From Xenophilus sp. Marseille-Q4582 (GTDB lineage: Bacteria > Pseudomonadota > Gammaproteobacteria > Burkholderiales > Burkholderiaceae_C), in the NCBI RefSeq assembly GCF_916700565.1, contig NZ_CAKAKO010000006.1:558001-622000 (forward strand): a DNA stretch of 64,000 nt, read 5' to 3'. A program made the position numbers and the translations under genes. Below are positions 8,411 to 18,700 of this stretch, piece after piece. The notes under the pieces were generated by a model. The model was given only the letters and a program-made list of their open reading frames with translations. It was not told where the DNA came from and did no database searches. Numbering within the stretch: the first letter of the stretch is position 1; every line of letters starts with the position of its first letter.

Positions 8411-8889
8411 ACGACAAGAGCCGCCACGCCGAAGACATCGCCAGCCTGTTCTCCGCCTTCGGCGGCGACGCCGGGCGCTACCAGGAATTCGAGCAGCCGC
8501 CGACATCGGGAGCCGCCCCGGACTGGCCGCTGCTCCAGACGCTGGGCGCGGGAGCGCAGGAAGCGGCTGCTGCGGCCCCGCTCGCGGCGCCCCTGGCGCA
8601 GGCCCTGGCTCCGGATCCGAGTGTCCGGAGCGATCCGATCTTCCAGCCCGCCCGGCCTCCGGCCGCGCCGGCGGCGGACCCGGCCCCTGCCCCCGCCCAC
8701 GCTGTGGCCACCCCGGCCGGCGCTGCACCATCGGCCGCAGCGGCCGCCCCGTCGGTACCCGCCCCCGCCCCGTCCGATGCAACGGCCGGCACACCCCTGG
8801 CCGTCCTCTTCGAGCGCCTGGCCGCCGCCCCGGCGGCCGACGGCCGCGCGCGCCATTCGCTGCTGGCCCACTGGCGCCCATCCCCCTGA
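8407..8889 (+). CDS. BcsR/BcsP-family cellulose biosynthesis protein
   Basis: A 160-residue protein. The first 35 residues carry the family motif EDIASLFSAFGGDAGRYQEF; BcsR in E. coli is a short regulator that binds BcsQ and stabilises the synthase assembly. Residues 40-140 are a low-complexity Ala/Pro tail, likely disordered, followed by a short conserved-looking end (PLAVLFERLA). Such N-terminal motif plus Pro-rich tail is what is described as BcsP in other proteobacteria. It overlaps bcsD by ATGA and is followed 87 bases later by bcsQ. The family assignment rests only on the N-terminus. Confidence 0.72.
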   Translation: MNDKSRHAEDIASLFSAFGGDAGRYQEFEQPPTSGAAPDWPLLQTLGAGAQEAAAAAPLAAPLAQALAPDPSVRSDPIFQPARPPAAPAADPAPAPAHAVATPAGAAPSAAAAAPSVPAPAPSDATAGTPLAVLFERLAAAPAADGRARHSLLAHWRPSP

Positions 8890-8976
8890 CATGGCGCGCT
8901 CTCTCCAGTGCCCGCGCCGCATCGCGCAGCCCCGCGCGGGCGCCTCCTTGCCCGCGGGCCCGCCCGCCGCACTGCC

Positions 8977-9792
8977 ATGCAGCTGATCCCCGTCGTTTCC
9001 GCCAAGGGCGGGGTCGGCAAGACCACCGTGGCCGCCAACCTGAGCACCACGCTGGCCGAAAGCGGCCGGCGCGTGCTTGCCATCGACCTGGATCCGCAGA
9101 GCGCGCTGCGCTTCCATCTGGCGCCGGACCCGGGCTGCGCCGACGGCGGCCTGGCCAGCGTGCTGCGCCGCCAGCGCAGCTGGCGCGACGCCATGGTGCC
9201 GGGCCGCCAGGGCGTGGTGCTGCTGCCCTTCGGCCAACTGGACGACGAGCCGCTGGTCGCGCTGGAACAGCACCTGGCCGCGCACCCGGGCTGGCTGGGC
9301 GAGCTGCTGGCCGGCTTCGCGCTGCCCAGCGACACGCTGGTCATCGTCGACACGCCGCCCGGCCCGTCCGTCTACCTGCAGCAGGTGCTGCGCCTGTCGC
9401 GGCTCAATGTCGTGGTCATGCTGGCGGACGCCGGGTCGGCGGCCGCGGCGCCCTTGCTGGAGCAGCGCATCGAGCGCTATTGCCGCCCGCGGCCGGACTT
9501 CGCCGGCAATGCCTACCTGCTGAACCAGACCGACCCCGGCCAGCGGCTCAACAACGACGTGCTGAACCTGCAGCGCCGGCGCCTGCAGGCCGAGTGGCTG
9601 GGCACGGTGCACCTGGACCCCGGCGTGAGCGAGGCGCTGGCCAGCGCGATGCCGGTGCGCCAGTACGCGCCGTGGAGCCAGGCCGCGCAGGATTTCGCCG
9701 CCTGTGCCGAGCGCCTGCTGCAGCGGCTGGCCGCGGCCGACGCGGCCGACGCGGGCGGCGCGCCGGCCGCCGCCTCGCCGGTGCACGGCTGA
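8977..9792 (+). CDS. bcsQ: Cellulose biosynthesis ParA/MinD-like ATPase BcsQ
   Basis: A 271-residue SIMIBI-class ATPase. The deviant Walker A is SAKGGVGKTT at residues 7-16, and further signatures are AIDLDPQSALRFHL and VIVDTPPGPS. In E. coli BcsQ helps localise the synthase at the pole and forms part of the cytosolic vestibule around BcsA. The start ATG 8977 gives the standard N-terminus MQLIPVVSAKGG; a longer open frame from 8908 adds 23 residues with no family resemblance. The stop codon overlaps the first base of a large palindromic element that separates it from bcsA. Confidence 0.88.
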   Translation: MQLIPVVSAKGGVGKTTVAANLSTTLAESGRRVLAIDLDPQSALRFHLAPDPGCADGGLASVLRRQRSWRDAMVPGRQGVVLLPFGQLDDEPLVALEQHLAAHPGWLGELLAGFALPSDTLVIVDTPPGPSVYLQQVLRLSRLNVVVMLADAGSAAAAPLLEQRIERYCRPRPDFAGNAYLLNQTDPGQRLNNDVLNLQRRRLQAEWLGTVHLDPGVSEALASAMPVRQYAPWSQAAQDFAACAERLLQRLAAADAADAGGAPAAASPVHG

Positions 9793-9952
9793 GAAGGTGT
9801 GAACGAACCCGACATGCCCGCTCATTCCGCCAAAACACACCCGCTCTGCGTTGCAAATGCTCGCCATAGCCCGAGCTATGGCTGCGCTTTGCGCCTTGAT
9901 CGGTCGCGTTTTCGCGGCCTGCTCGGCCACGCCGGATTCATTCACACCTTCT
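9792..9952. repeat. 161-bp near-palindromic element between bcsQ and bcsA
   Basis: The ends are perfect 12-bp inverted repeats (AGAAGGTGTGAA at 9792-9803 and its complement at 9941-9952). The exact centre is a perfect 8-bp hairpin (GCCATAGC, loop CCGA, GCTATGGC, 9863-9882). In between, the arms stay alignable, with roughly two thirds of positions complementary by eye. The bcsQ stop codon overlaps its first base, and bcsA begins 45 bases after its end. It resembles dispersed palindromic (REP/MITE-like) elements; copy number elsewhere cannot be judged from this window, where I see one copy. Confidence 0.75.
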
Positions 9953-9997
9953 GAGCCCTCCCATCCGTTGACCGGCAGCCCGCCTTTCGATTCCTCC

Positions 9998-12178
9998 ATG
10001 ACGACGACCTCCGAAGCCAGCCCCCCGCGCAGCATCCCGCTCCTGCAACGCGTGACGCCGCTGCGCCTGCTGGCCTGGGCCGTGACGCTCATCGTGCTGC
10101 CCGTGATCATCATGGCGCCGATGACGCTGGAGCAGCAGCTGGTGCTGTCCGTCGCGCTGTTCGCGGTCGCCTTCATCGTCAACCGCTTCAAGGGTCATTT
10201 CGCCAGCCTGGTGATGATGTTCCTGTCGGTGGTGGTGTCCGCGCGCTACATCTTCTGGCGCCTCACGGAGACGATGAACGACTTCGCGAACCCGCTCAAC
10301 CTGGTGCTGGGCGTGGGGCTGCTGATGGCGGAGCTGTATGCCTTCGTGGTGCTGGTGCTGGGCTATGTGCAGACCGCCTGGCCGCTGGAGCGCAAGCCGG
10401 TGCCGCTGCCGGCGGACGCGTCCACCTGGCCGACGGTGGACGTGTTCATCCCGACCTACAACGAGCCGCTGGCGGTGGTGCGCTCCACGGTGCTGGCCGC
10501 GCAGTCGATCGACTGGCCGCGCGACAAGCTGCGCATCTACGTGCTCGACGACGGCCGGCGCGAGGAATTCCGCGCCTTTTGCGAGCAGGCCGGCGTGACG
10601 CACGTCACCCGCGGCGACAACAAGCATGCCAAGGCCGGCAACATCAACGCGGCGCTCAAGAACACCGACGGCGAGTTCGTCGCCATCTTCGACTGCGACC
10701 ACATTCCCACGCGCTCCTTCCTGCAGATCGCCATGGGCTGGTTCGGCCGCGACCCGAAGCTCAGCATGGTGCAGCTGCCGCACTATTTCTTCTCGGCCGA
10801 CCCCTTCGAGCGCAACCTGGACACCTTCGGCACCGTGCCCAACGAAGGCGAGCTGTTCTATGGCCTGATCCAGGACGGCAACGACCTGTGGAACGCCACC
10901 TTCTTCTGCGGCTCCTGCGCGGTGCTGCGGCGCACGGCGCTCGACGACGTGGGCGGCGTGGCGGTGGAAACGGTGACGGAGGACGCGCACACGGCCCTCA
11001 AGATGCACCGCAAGGGCTACAACACGGCCTACCTCGCGCTGCCGCAGGCGGCCGGCCTGGCCACCGAGAGCCTGTCGGGCCACGTGGGCCAGCGCATCCG
11101 CTGGGCGCGCGGCATGACGCAGATCTTCCGCGTCGACAACCCGCTCCTGGGCAAGGGCCTCTCCTGGCCGCAGCGGCTGTGCTACATCAACGCGATGCTG
11201 CACTTCCTGTACGGGTTGCCGCGGCTGATCTACCTGACGGCGCCGCTGGCCTACCTGTTCTTCGGCGCCAGCATCATCCACGCCTCGGCGGCGATGATCT
11301 TCGCCTATGCGCTGCCGCACCTGCTGCAGGCCAACCTGACCAACTCGCGCATCCAGGGGCGCTTTCGCTACCTGCTGTGGAACGAGGTCTACGAGGCGGT
11401 GCTGGCCTGGTACATCTTCCGGCCCACGCTGGTGGCGCTGATCAATCCCAAGCTGGGCAGCTTCAACGTCACGGCCAAGGGCGGCCTGATCCGCGAGGAG
11501 TATTTCGACGCCCAGATCGCCAAGGCCAGCCTGTTCCTGCTGGCGCTCAACTTCCTGGGCGTGCTGGCAGGCCTGTGGCGCCTGACCTGGGTGGACCCGC
11601 AGAACATCGCCACCGTCTGGCTGAACCTGGCCTGGACCGCGTACAACCTGATGATGCTGGGCGCCTGCGTGGCCGCGGCCAACGAGTCGCGCCAGGTGCG
11701 CAACGCGCACCGCGTGACGCTGAACGTGCCGGCGACGCTGTACCGGCCTGGCGCGCCCTCGGTGCGCTGCCAGACCTTCGACTTTTCGTCGGGCGGCCTG
11801 GGCATCGACCTGCCGGCGAGCGTGGAAGCGGAGAAAGACTCGCCCCTCGAGGTGGCGCTGTACCGCGGCGAGGCCGAGTACCGCTTCCCCGCGCGTGTGC
11901 GTTTCAACGCCGGCCGGCGCATGGGGCTGCAGTTCGAGCCGCTGACGCTGGCGCAGGAGCGCGCGCTGGTGCAATGCACCACGGCGCGCGCCGACCTCTG
12001 GTCCATGCGCTGGGGCAACTACCCGCGCATGCCCATCCACCGCGTGCTGGGCCGCCTCATGCGCATCAGCCTGACCGGTTTCCGCGACATGTTCGCGCAT
12101 TACGCCCGCGCGGCCGCCAGCCGCCTGCGCCCCGCCGCCCGCAAGCCGGCCGGCTCCCTCGCTAAGGACCCCACGTGA
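9998..12178 (+). CDS. bcsA: Cellulose synthase catalytic subunit with PilZ domain (BcsA)
   Basis: A 726-residue inner-membrane GT2 enzyme that polymerises UDP-glucose into beta-1,4-glucan and passes it through its own channel. Visible: N-terminal membrane helices (about 20-125), catalytic DDG at 184-186, DCD at 232-234, TED at 327-329, QRIRW at 365-369, further membrane helices (about 385-545), then a PilZ domain with the c-di-GMP motif RxxxR (R568, R572) and DxSxxG (D595-G600). All catalytic and binding residues are intact. ATG 9998 is chosen because upstream codons lie inside the palindromic element; there is no strong Shine-Dalgarno, so a start further upstream is possible. The stop overlaps the bcsB GTG. 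Confidence 0.95.
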   Translation: MTTTSEASPPRSIPLLQRVTPLRLLAWAVTLIVLPVIIMAPMTLEQQLVLSVALFAVAFIVNRFKGHFASLVMMFLSVVVSARYIFWRLTETMNDFANPLNLVLGVGLLMAELYAFVVLVLGYVQTAWPLERKPVPLPADASTWPTVDVFIPTYNEPLAVVRSTVLAAQSIDWPRDKLRIYVLDDGRREEFRAFCEQAGVTHVTRGDNKHAKAGNINAALKNTDGEFVAIFDCDHIPTRSFLQIAMGWFGRDPKLSMVQLPHYFFSADPFERNLDTFGTVPNEGELFYGLIQDGNDLWNATFFCGSCAVLRRTALDDVGGVAVETVTEDAHTALKMHRKGYNTAYLALPQAAGLATESLSGHVGQRIRWARGMTQIFRVDNPLLGKGLSWPQRLCYINAMLHFLYGLPRLIYLTAPLAYLFFGASIIHASAAMIFAYALPHLLQANLTNSRIQGRFRYLLWNEVYEAVLAWYIFRPTLVALINPKLGSFNVTAKGGLIREEYFDAQIAKASLFLLALNFLGVLAGLWRLTWVDPQNIATVWLNLAWTAYNLMMLGACVAAANESRQVRNAHRVTLNVPATLYRPGAPSVRCQTFDFSSGGLGIDLPASVEAEKDSPLEVALYRGEAEYRFPARVRFNAGRRMGLQFEPLTLAQERALVQCTTARADLWSMRWGNYPRMPIHRVLGRLMRISLTGFRDMFAHYARAAASRLRPAARKPAGSLAKDPT

Positions 12179-14514
12179 AGATGTCCCCTTCGATGGCCCG
12201 CCGTGTGCTGGCGCACGGCCACAGCGCCCGCATCGGCCTGGCCTGCCTGGCCCTGGTCTGGAGCGCCGGCATGGCGCAGGACCGCGCCGCCACCACGGCA
12301 GGCGCGGCGCCTGCGCCGGGCGTGCCGCTGATCCCGCCGTCCGCCCTGCCCGGCGCGATGGCCTCCGCCGGCACGCAGGCCGACGGCACGCGCGAGTTCA
12401 ATCTCATGCAACTGGGCATCAACTACGCCGTGCAATTGCAGGGCGTGAGCGCCACCGTGGGCATTCCCTTCAGCATCCGCGCCGACGAGCTGGTCACGCA
12501 GGCCGCGCTGCGGCTGCACTACTCGTACTCGCCCTCGCTCATTCCGGAGCTGTCGCACCTCAAGGTCAGCGTGAACGACGTGCTCGTGGCCACGCTGCCG
12601 GCCGCGGCGGCCGATGCCGGCAAGCCGCTGGTGCGCGAGATTCCCATCGACCGGCGCCTGATCGCCGAATTCAACCGCATCAACGTGCAGCTGGTCGGCC
12701 ATTACACGCGCGACTGCGAGGACACGATGCACAGCAGCCTGTGGGCCAAGATCGACGCGGCCAGCACGCTGCGGCTGCACCTGCAGCCGCTCAGGCTGGG
12801 CAACGAGCTGGGCTCGCTGCCGCAGCCCTTCTTCGACGCGCGCGACATCCGCCGTGCGCGCATCCCCGTCGTGCTGGGCAACAGCAGCTCGGCGCTGCTG
12901 GAATCGGCGGGCATCGTCTCGTCCTGGCTGGGGGCGCAGGCCGACTACCGCGGCGCGCAGTTCCCGGTTTCGCTGGCCGCGTTGCCGGCCAGCGGGCATG
13001 CCGTCGTCTTCGCGCTGGCGGACACGCCCATCCAGGGCCTCACGCTGCCGCCCGTGCAGGGGCCCTCGCTCAGCATGGTCGACCACCCGGGCGACCCGAC
13101 CGCCAAGCTGTTGCTGGTGCAAGGCCGCAATGCCGATGAACTGCGCAGCGCCGCCAGTGCGCTGGCGCTCAATGCGCGCGCCTTCAGCGGGCCGACGGCG
13201 CGCGTCACCGAGTTCCAGCCGCCGGCCGCGCGCAAGCCTTACGACGCGCCGCGCTGGCTGCCCACCGACCGCCCCGTGCAGTTCGGGGAGCTGGGCCAGG
13301 CGGGCGATTTCACGGTCTCGGGCTACACGCCCGACGTGGTGCGCGTGAACTTCCAGCTGCCGCCCGATCTCTTCACCTGGCGCAAGGACGGCGTGCCGGT
13401 CGAGCTGCAGTACCGCTACACCCCGCGGCCGCGGCCGGACCAGTCGACGCTGAACGTCAACGTCAACGAGACCTTCGTGGGCGCCCTGCCCCTGCGCGCG
13501 GCCTACCCCGGCGGCGACGCCTGGTGGAACCCACTGGCCACGCCGCTGATGGCCGACGGCACCACGGTGTCGAAAAAGACCGTGACGCTGCCGCCGCTGG
13601 CGCTGAGCGCGCGCAATCAGTTGCGCCTGCACTACTACTTCGAGCCCAAGGCGCAGAAGTGCACGCAGCTGCTGGACAACGCCAGCGGCACCATCGACCC
13701 GCGTTCCACCATCGACCTGTCGGGCCTGCCGCACTACATCGCCATGCCCGAGCTGGCGGCCTTCGCCAACAGCGGCTTCCCCTTCACGCGCCTGGCCGAC
13801 CTGGCCGAGACCGCCGTCATCCTGCCGGACCAGCCCGCCGCCGCCGACCTGGAAACCTACCTGGGCCTGATGGGCGTGGTGGGCCGCGCCACGGGCTACC
13901 CGGCGCTGCGCATGAAGGTGGGCCGCGCGGGCGACGCGCCGCAGTGGGCCGACAAGGACCTGCTGGTGCTCGGCAGCCCGCAGCGCCAGCCGCTCCTGAA
14001 CCAGTGGGCGCCGCACATGCCCGTGCAGCAGCCTGGCGCCGGTACCACGCAATGGCAGCTGGCCGGCTGGCTGGACGATGCCGTGAAGCTGGTGATCGGC
14101 ACGCGCGCCCGCGGCGACCTGCCCACCGCGGCCCCGCCCATGTCGGTGGCCGACGACGGCCGGCGCGCCATGATCGCGGGCTTCGAATCGCCCCTGCGCC
14201 CCGGCCGCAGCGTGGTGGCCGTGATCACGCCCGAGGGCTCGCACGCGAGCCTGATGGACGCGCTGCTCACGCCCGAGCGGCTGGCCGACATCCAGGGCAG
14301 CCTGGCCATCGTGCGCGACACGCAGGTCCACAGCGTGCTGGGCAGCCAGGTCTACTACGTGGGCCGGCTGCCGCCCATCGCCTGGTTGCGCTGGCAGATG
14401 TCGCGCAGCCCGCTCGCCCTGTTCGCGATCACCCTGGCCGTGGCCGTGCTGGGCGCCGCGGCCGCCTATGCCAGCCTGCGCCTGCGCGCGCGGCGCCGCC
14501 TGCAGAACGCATGA
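12175..14514 (+). CDS. bcsB: Cellulose synthase periplasmic subunit BcsB
   Basis: A 779-residue periplasmic partner of BcsA, needed for translocation of the glucan. It has an N-terminal signal segment (about 15-36, GLACLALVWSAGMAQ), two repeats of carbohydrate-binding-like and flavodoxin-like domains, and a C-terminal anchor helix (LALFAITLAVAVLGAAAAY, about 741-760) followed by a basic tail. The GTG at 12175 overlaps the bcsA stop (GTGA) and has AAGGA about 7 bases upstream; the ATG at 12181 is an alternative. The stop codon overlaps the bcsZ ATG by ATGA. The length fits the family. Confidence 0.93.
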   Translation: MKMSPSMARRVLAHGHSARIGLACLALVWSAGMAQDRAATTAGAAPAPGVPLIPPSALPGAMASAGTQADGTREFNLMQLGINYAVQLQGVSATVGIPFSIRADELVTQAALRLHYSYSPSLIPELSHLKVSVNDVLVATLPAAAADAGKPLVREIPIDRRLIAEFNRINVQLVGHYTRDCEDTMHSSLWAKIDAASTLRLHLQPLRLGNELGSLPQPFFDARDIRRARIPVVLGNSSSALLESAGIVSSWLGAQADYRGAQFPVSLAALPASGHAVVFALADTPIQGLTLPPVQGPSLSMVDHPGDPTAKLLLVQGRNADELRSAASALALNARAFSGPTARVTEFQPPAARKPYDAPRWLPTDRPVQFGELGQAGDFTVSGYTPDVVRVNFQLPPDLFTWRKDGVPVELQYRYTPRPRPDQSTLNVNVNETFVGALPLRAAYPGGDAWWNPLATPLMADGTTVSKKTVTLPPLALSARNQLRLHYYFEPKAQKCTQLLDNASGTIDPRSTIDLSGLPHYIAMPELAAFANSGFPFTRLADLAETAVILPDQPAAADLETYLGLMGVVGRATGYPALRMKVGRAGDAPQWADKDLLVLGSPQRQPLLNQWAPHMPVQQPGAGTTQWQLAGWLDDAVKLVIGTRARGDLPTAAPPMSVADDGRRAMIAGFESPLRPGRSVVAVITPEGSHASLMDALLTPERLADIQGSLAIVRDTQVHSVLGSQVYYVGRLPPIAWLRWQMSRSPLALFAITLAVAVLGAAAAYASLRLRARRRLQNA

Positions 14515-15758
14515 GCCAGCACCGTCCCGTGACCCTTCAGCCCGATGAACCCGCAGCCCCTGGCCTGCGCCGCCGCCACCTGGCCGGGCTGACGCTCGCG
14601 ACCCTGCTGCCGGGCTGGGCCTGCGCCCAGTCACCGCGCGGCGCGGCGCGCCCGGCCGCCGGCTGCGGCGGCGGCCAGTCCGCCCTGCACTGGCAGGCCT
14701 TCGTGCAGCGGCACGTGCAGCCCGACGGCCGGGTGATCGACTTCGACACGCCGCAGCAGCATTCCACTTCCGAAGGGCAGTCCTACGCGCTGTTCTTCGC
14801 GCTGGTGCACAACGACCGGCCGCTGTTCGACCGCGTGCTGGCCTGGACGCAGGCCAACCTGAGCGGCGGCAGCCTGGCGCAGCGCCTGCCGGCCTGGCAA
14901 TGGGGCCGCCTGCCGGCCGGCGGCTGGGGCGTGCTCGATGCGAACGCCGCCTCGGACGCGGACCTGTGGATCGCCTATGCGCTGCTGGAAGCCGCGCGCC
15001 TGTGGTCGGTGCCGGCCTACCGCACGCTGGGCCGGCAGTTGCTGGCGCGCGTGGTGGCCGAGGAAGTGGCCGTGCTCGACGGCCTGGGCGCCATGCTGTT
15101 GCCCTGGCCGCGCGCCGTCGCCCAGGGCCCGAACTGGCGGCTCAACCCCAGCTACCTGCCGCTGCAGCAGCTGCGCCGCTTCGAGCAGGAAGACCCGAAC
15201 GGGCCCTGGAAGGCGATGGCCGAGAACACCGTGCGCATGTTCGTCGCCACCACACCGCGCGGCTGGGCACCCGACTGGTGCGCCTGGTCCAGCGACGAGC
15301 GGACCTTCGTCCCCGACCCGGACAAGGGCAGCATGGCGAGCTACGACGCCATCCGCGTCTACCTGTGGGCCGGCATGCTGCATGCGCAGGACCCGGCCCG
15401 CGCCACATTGCTGGCCAGCCTGGACGGCCCGCGCCGCGCGCTGGAAGCGACCGGCCAATTGCCCGAATACGTGGACACGCGCAGCGGCGCCGCCACCGGC
15501 ACCGCGCCGGCCGGCTTCTACGGCGCCTGCCTGCCCTATCTGCGTGCGCTGGGCCAGGATGCGGCCGTGGGCGCCGCCCTGGCGCGCATCGACACGCGCG
15601 GCGGCGTGAACCCGCCCGGCACGCAGCCGCTGCCCTATTACGAGCGCAACCTGATCCTGTTCGGCCTGGGCTGGCTCGAAGGCGACTATGCCTTCGACCG
15701 CCACGGCCAACTGCAACCCCACTGGAAACGAGCATGCCCTCCCGCACGAAGGCCCTGA
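14511..15758 (+). CDS. bcsZ: Periplasmic endo-1,4-beta-glucanase, glycoside hydrolase family 8 (BcsZ)
   Basis: A 415-residue GH8 endoglucanase that trims nascent cellulose and affects its export. The signal segment contains twin arginines (RRRHLAGLTLATLLPGWACA, about 21-40), suggesting Tat or Sec export. The general-acid glutamate is E88 in TSEGQSYALFFAL, and DANAASDADLWIAYALLEAA is the conserved second block with acidic residues. It is translationally coupled to bcsB by ATGA and overlaps bcsC by 25 bases. All family blocks look intact. Confidence 0.92.
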   Translation: MSQHRPVTLQPDEPAAPGLRRRHLAGLTLATLLPGWACAQSPRGAARPAAGCGGGQSALHWQAFVQRHVQPDGRVIDFDTPQQHSTSEGQSYALFFALVHNDRPLFDRVLAWTQANLSGGSLAQRLPAWQWGRLPAGGWGVLDANAASDADLWIAYALLEAARLWSVPAYRTLGRQLLARVVAEEVAVLDGLGAMLLPWPRAVAQGPNWRLNPSYLPLQQLRRFEQEDPNGPWKAMAENTVRMFVATTPRGWAPDWCAWSSDERTFVPDPDKGSMASYDAIRVYLWAGMLHAQDPARATLLASLDGPRRALEATGQLPEYVDTRSGAATGTAPAGFYGACLPYLRALGQDAAVGAALARIDTRGGVNPPGTQPLPYYERNLILFGLGWLEGDYAFDRHGQLQPHWKRACPPARRP

Positions 15759-18700
15759 CGCGAGCGCTCATCGCTCCTTTCGAGTCGCCGCCGCGCCCCG
15801 GCGCCGCCCACCGCCGGCTGGCCGCCGCGCTCACGGCCGGCGGGCTGCTGTGCGCCAGCGCCGCGCTGCAGGCCCAGGCGCAGGACGACGGCCGGGCCGC
15901 CCTGGCCGAGCAAGGGGCCTACTGGCAGAACATGGGCCGCATCGACCTGGCCGAGGAGAACTGGCGCAAGCTGCTGCGGCTGGACCCGAACGCCGCCGAC
16001 GCGCTCTACGGCATGGCCCAGGTCGAGCTCACGCGCGGGCGCGCCGACGCCGCGCAACCCTGGATCGACCGCCTGCGCGCCGCCCACCCGCGCGATGCGC
16101 GCCTGACACGCCTGCAGGCCGGCGGGCCGGCGATGAGCGATCTGCAGCGTGCGCGCGCCGCCGCGCAGGCCGGCCGCGTGGCCGAGGCCCTGCAGCTGTA
16201 CCGCACCGTGATCGGCAACCAGGCCCCGCCGCCCAACCTGGCGCGCGAGTACTACGAGCTGCTGGCCGGCAGCCCGCAGGGCTGGGAAGAAGGCCGCCGG
16301 GGCCTGGAAGAACTGCTGCGCCAGCAACCCGACAACGCCGAGCTCAAGCTGGCCGTGGCGCGCGCCCAGACCTACCGCGAATCGGCACGCCGCGACGGCA
16401 TCCGCACCCTGTCCGAGCTGGCCGCGGCGGGCGGCAGCGCGGCCGGGCCGGCGCGCGCCAGCTGGCGCCAGGCGCTGATTTGGCTGGACGCGCGCGAGCG
16501 CGACATTCCGCTGTACGAAGCCTTCCTGGCCTCGGGCCAGGACGAAGCCGTGGCCGCGCGCCTGCAGGCCATCCGCACGCCCGCGGTGGCGGAGGGCACG
16601 CTCGCCTCGCCGGCCGCGCAGCCTGTGGCTGAGGGCTTTCGCGCCATCGACCGCGGCGACCTCGCGGGCGCCGAGCAGCGCTTCCAGGACGCGCTGCGCC
16701 GCCAGCCCGGCTATGCCGAGGCCCAGGGCGGCCTGGGCATCGTGCGGCTGCGGCAGGACCGCTTCGCCGAGGCGCAGCAATTGCTGGAACAGGCCTCGCG
16801 CGGTGGTGGCAATCGCTTCGCCGCCGCCCTGCGCAGCGCCACGTACTGGAACCTCATGCGCCAGGGCGATGCCGCGCGCGAGCGCAACGACCTGACCAAC
16901 GCCCGCGCGCTGTACGAGCGCGCCGTGCGCGTGGACGAGCGCGAGCCCACCGGGCTCAACGCGCTGGCCGATCTGCAAGCCGCCGACGGCAATTACACCG
17001 AGGCCGAGCGCCACTACCGCCGCGTGCTCGAGGCCAAGGCCGACGACGCGCAGGCGCTGCGCGGGCTGATCGTGGTCTACACGCAGACCGGCCGCGCCGA
17101 TGAAGCACAGCAGCTGATGGCGCGCCTCACGCCCGAGCAGCTGCGCGAGGCCGGCGGCCTGCGCAACCTGCGCGCCACGCAGGCGCGCTCGCAGGCCCGC
17201 GCGCGGCTGGAAGCGGGCGACGTCGCCGGCTCGCAGCGCCTGCTCGAAGACGCCATGCTGCAGAACCCGGACGATCCGTGGCTGCGCCTGGACCTGGCGC
17301 AGATCTACCGCCGCGCGGGCCAGCTGCCGCAGGCGCGCAGCGTGATGGACGGGCTGCTGATGTCGCAGCCGAACATGCCCGACGTGCTGTTCGCCAGTGC
17401 GCTGCTGGCCGCCGATGCGGGCGACGGCGCGGCCGGGCTCGAATACCTGGAGCGCATTCCCGCCGCTTCGCGCACGCGCGAGATGCGCGATCTGCAGCGG
17501 CGCCTGTACGTGCAGACGCAGAGCCAGCGCGCCCTGGCGCTGGCGCGCCAGGGTCAGGCCGCAGCGGCGCGCGCCGTGCTGGCCGCGGCCGAGTCCGCGC
17601 TCGGGCGCGACATGACGTCCGACATCTGGGGCCCGCTGGCCGAGGCCTATGCCGAAGTCGGCGATGCGCCGCGCGCCCTGGCCATGAGCCGCCAGTTGCT
17701 GGCCCGCAGCCCCAACCCGGCCATCGGCGACCGACTGCTGTACGCCTCGGTGCTGGTCAAGACGCGGCAGGACGTGGAACTGGCCGCCCTGCTGCGCCAG
17801 CTGCAGGCCACGCCGATGACGCCCGCGCAGCGCGCGCAGTTCGACGGGCTGCGCACCGGCTACCTGCTGCGCCAGGCGGACGTGCTGCGCGAATCGGGCA
17901 ACCTCGAAGCAGCCTTCAACATGCTGTCGCCGCTGCTGGCCGCGCAGCCCGACGACCCCGGCGCGCTGGGCGCGCTGGCCCGCCTGTATTCCAGCGCACG
18001 CGACGAGGCCCAGGCGCTGGCCCTCTACCAGCGCATCCTGCAGCGCAACCCGACCGACCTGGACACGCTGCTGGCCGCCGCCGCCAGCGCCAGCGCAGCG
18101 CGCGCGCATGGCGACGCGCAGTCCTACGTGATGGCCGCGCTCAAGCAGGCGCCGGACCAGTCGCGCGTGCTGGCCGCCGCCGGCCGCGTCTTCCGCAACG
18201 CAGGCGACAACCGGCAGGCCGAACAATACCTGCAGGCGGCGATCCAGGCCGACCAGCGCCTGGCCCAGCCGTGGAGCGCAACGCGCCCCGGCGCACTGGG
18301 TGCCCCCGCCCTGGCGGCCGGCGCGGCCAACCCTTTCGCCGGCATGACGGGCCGCCAGGTGCCCGGCGCCCTGCCCATGCCCAATGCCGTGGCTGCGGGT
18401 GCCATGCTGCCAGCGCCCGTGATGCTGCCGACTTCCGGCGCCGGGTTGCCGGCCATGAACACGCCGCCGGCTTTCGCCGGGCCGAGCGGCGTGGCGCTGC
18501 CGCCTGCGCCGGCCTGGACCGGCCTTCCCGCAACAGCCCCGGCCGCCGCGGGCGCACCGATGGGGGGAGCCGCGCCCTGGCCCGAGAACCCGCCCGTGCG
18601 CGACGCGCCCGCGACAAGCGGCACCGGCCGCAGCGCCACCGGCACCAGCGGCGCGGCCCGCCGCAGCAGCGGCAGCAGCAGCACGAACGGCCGAGCCACG

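Noticed and set aside
9792-9952. Insertion sequence or integron site
   Set aside because: No transposase or integrase nearby and no visible target duplication; better called a palindromic element.
9851-9997. 49-residue N-terminal extension of BcsA
   Set aside because: It is coded by the right half of the palindromic element and has no resemblance to BcsA N-termini.
9938-12100. Long antisense frame opposite bcsA
   Set aside because: Low-complexity His/Arg/Val composition and no motif; bcsA is complete on the other strand.
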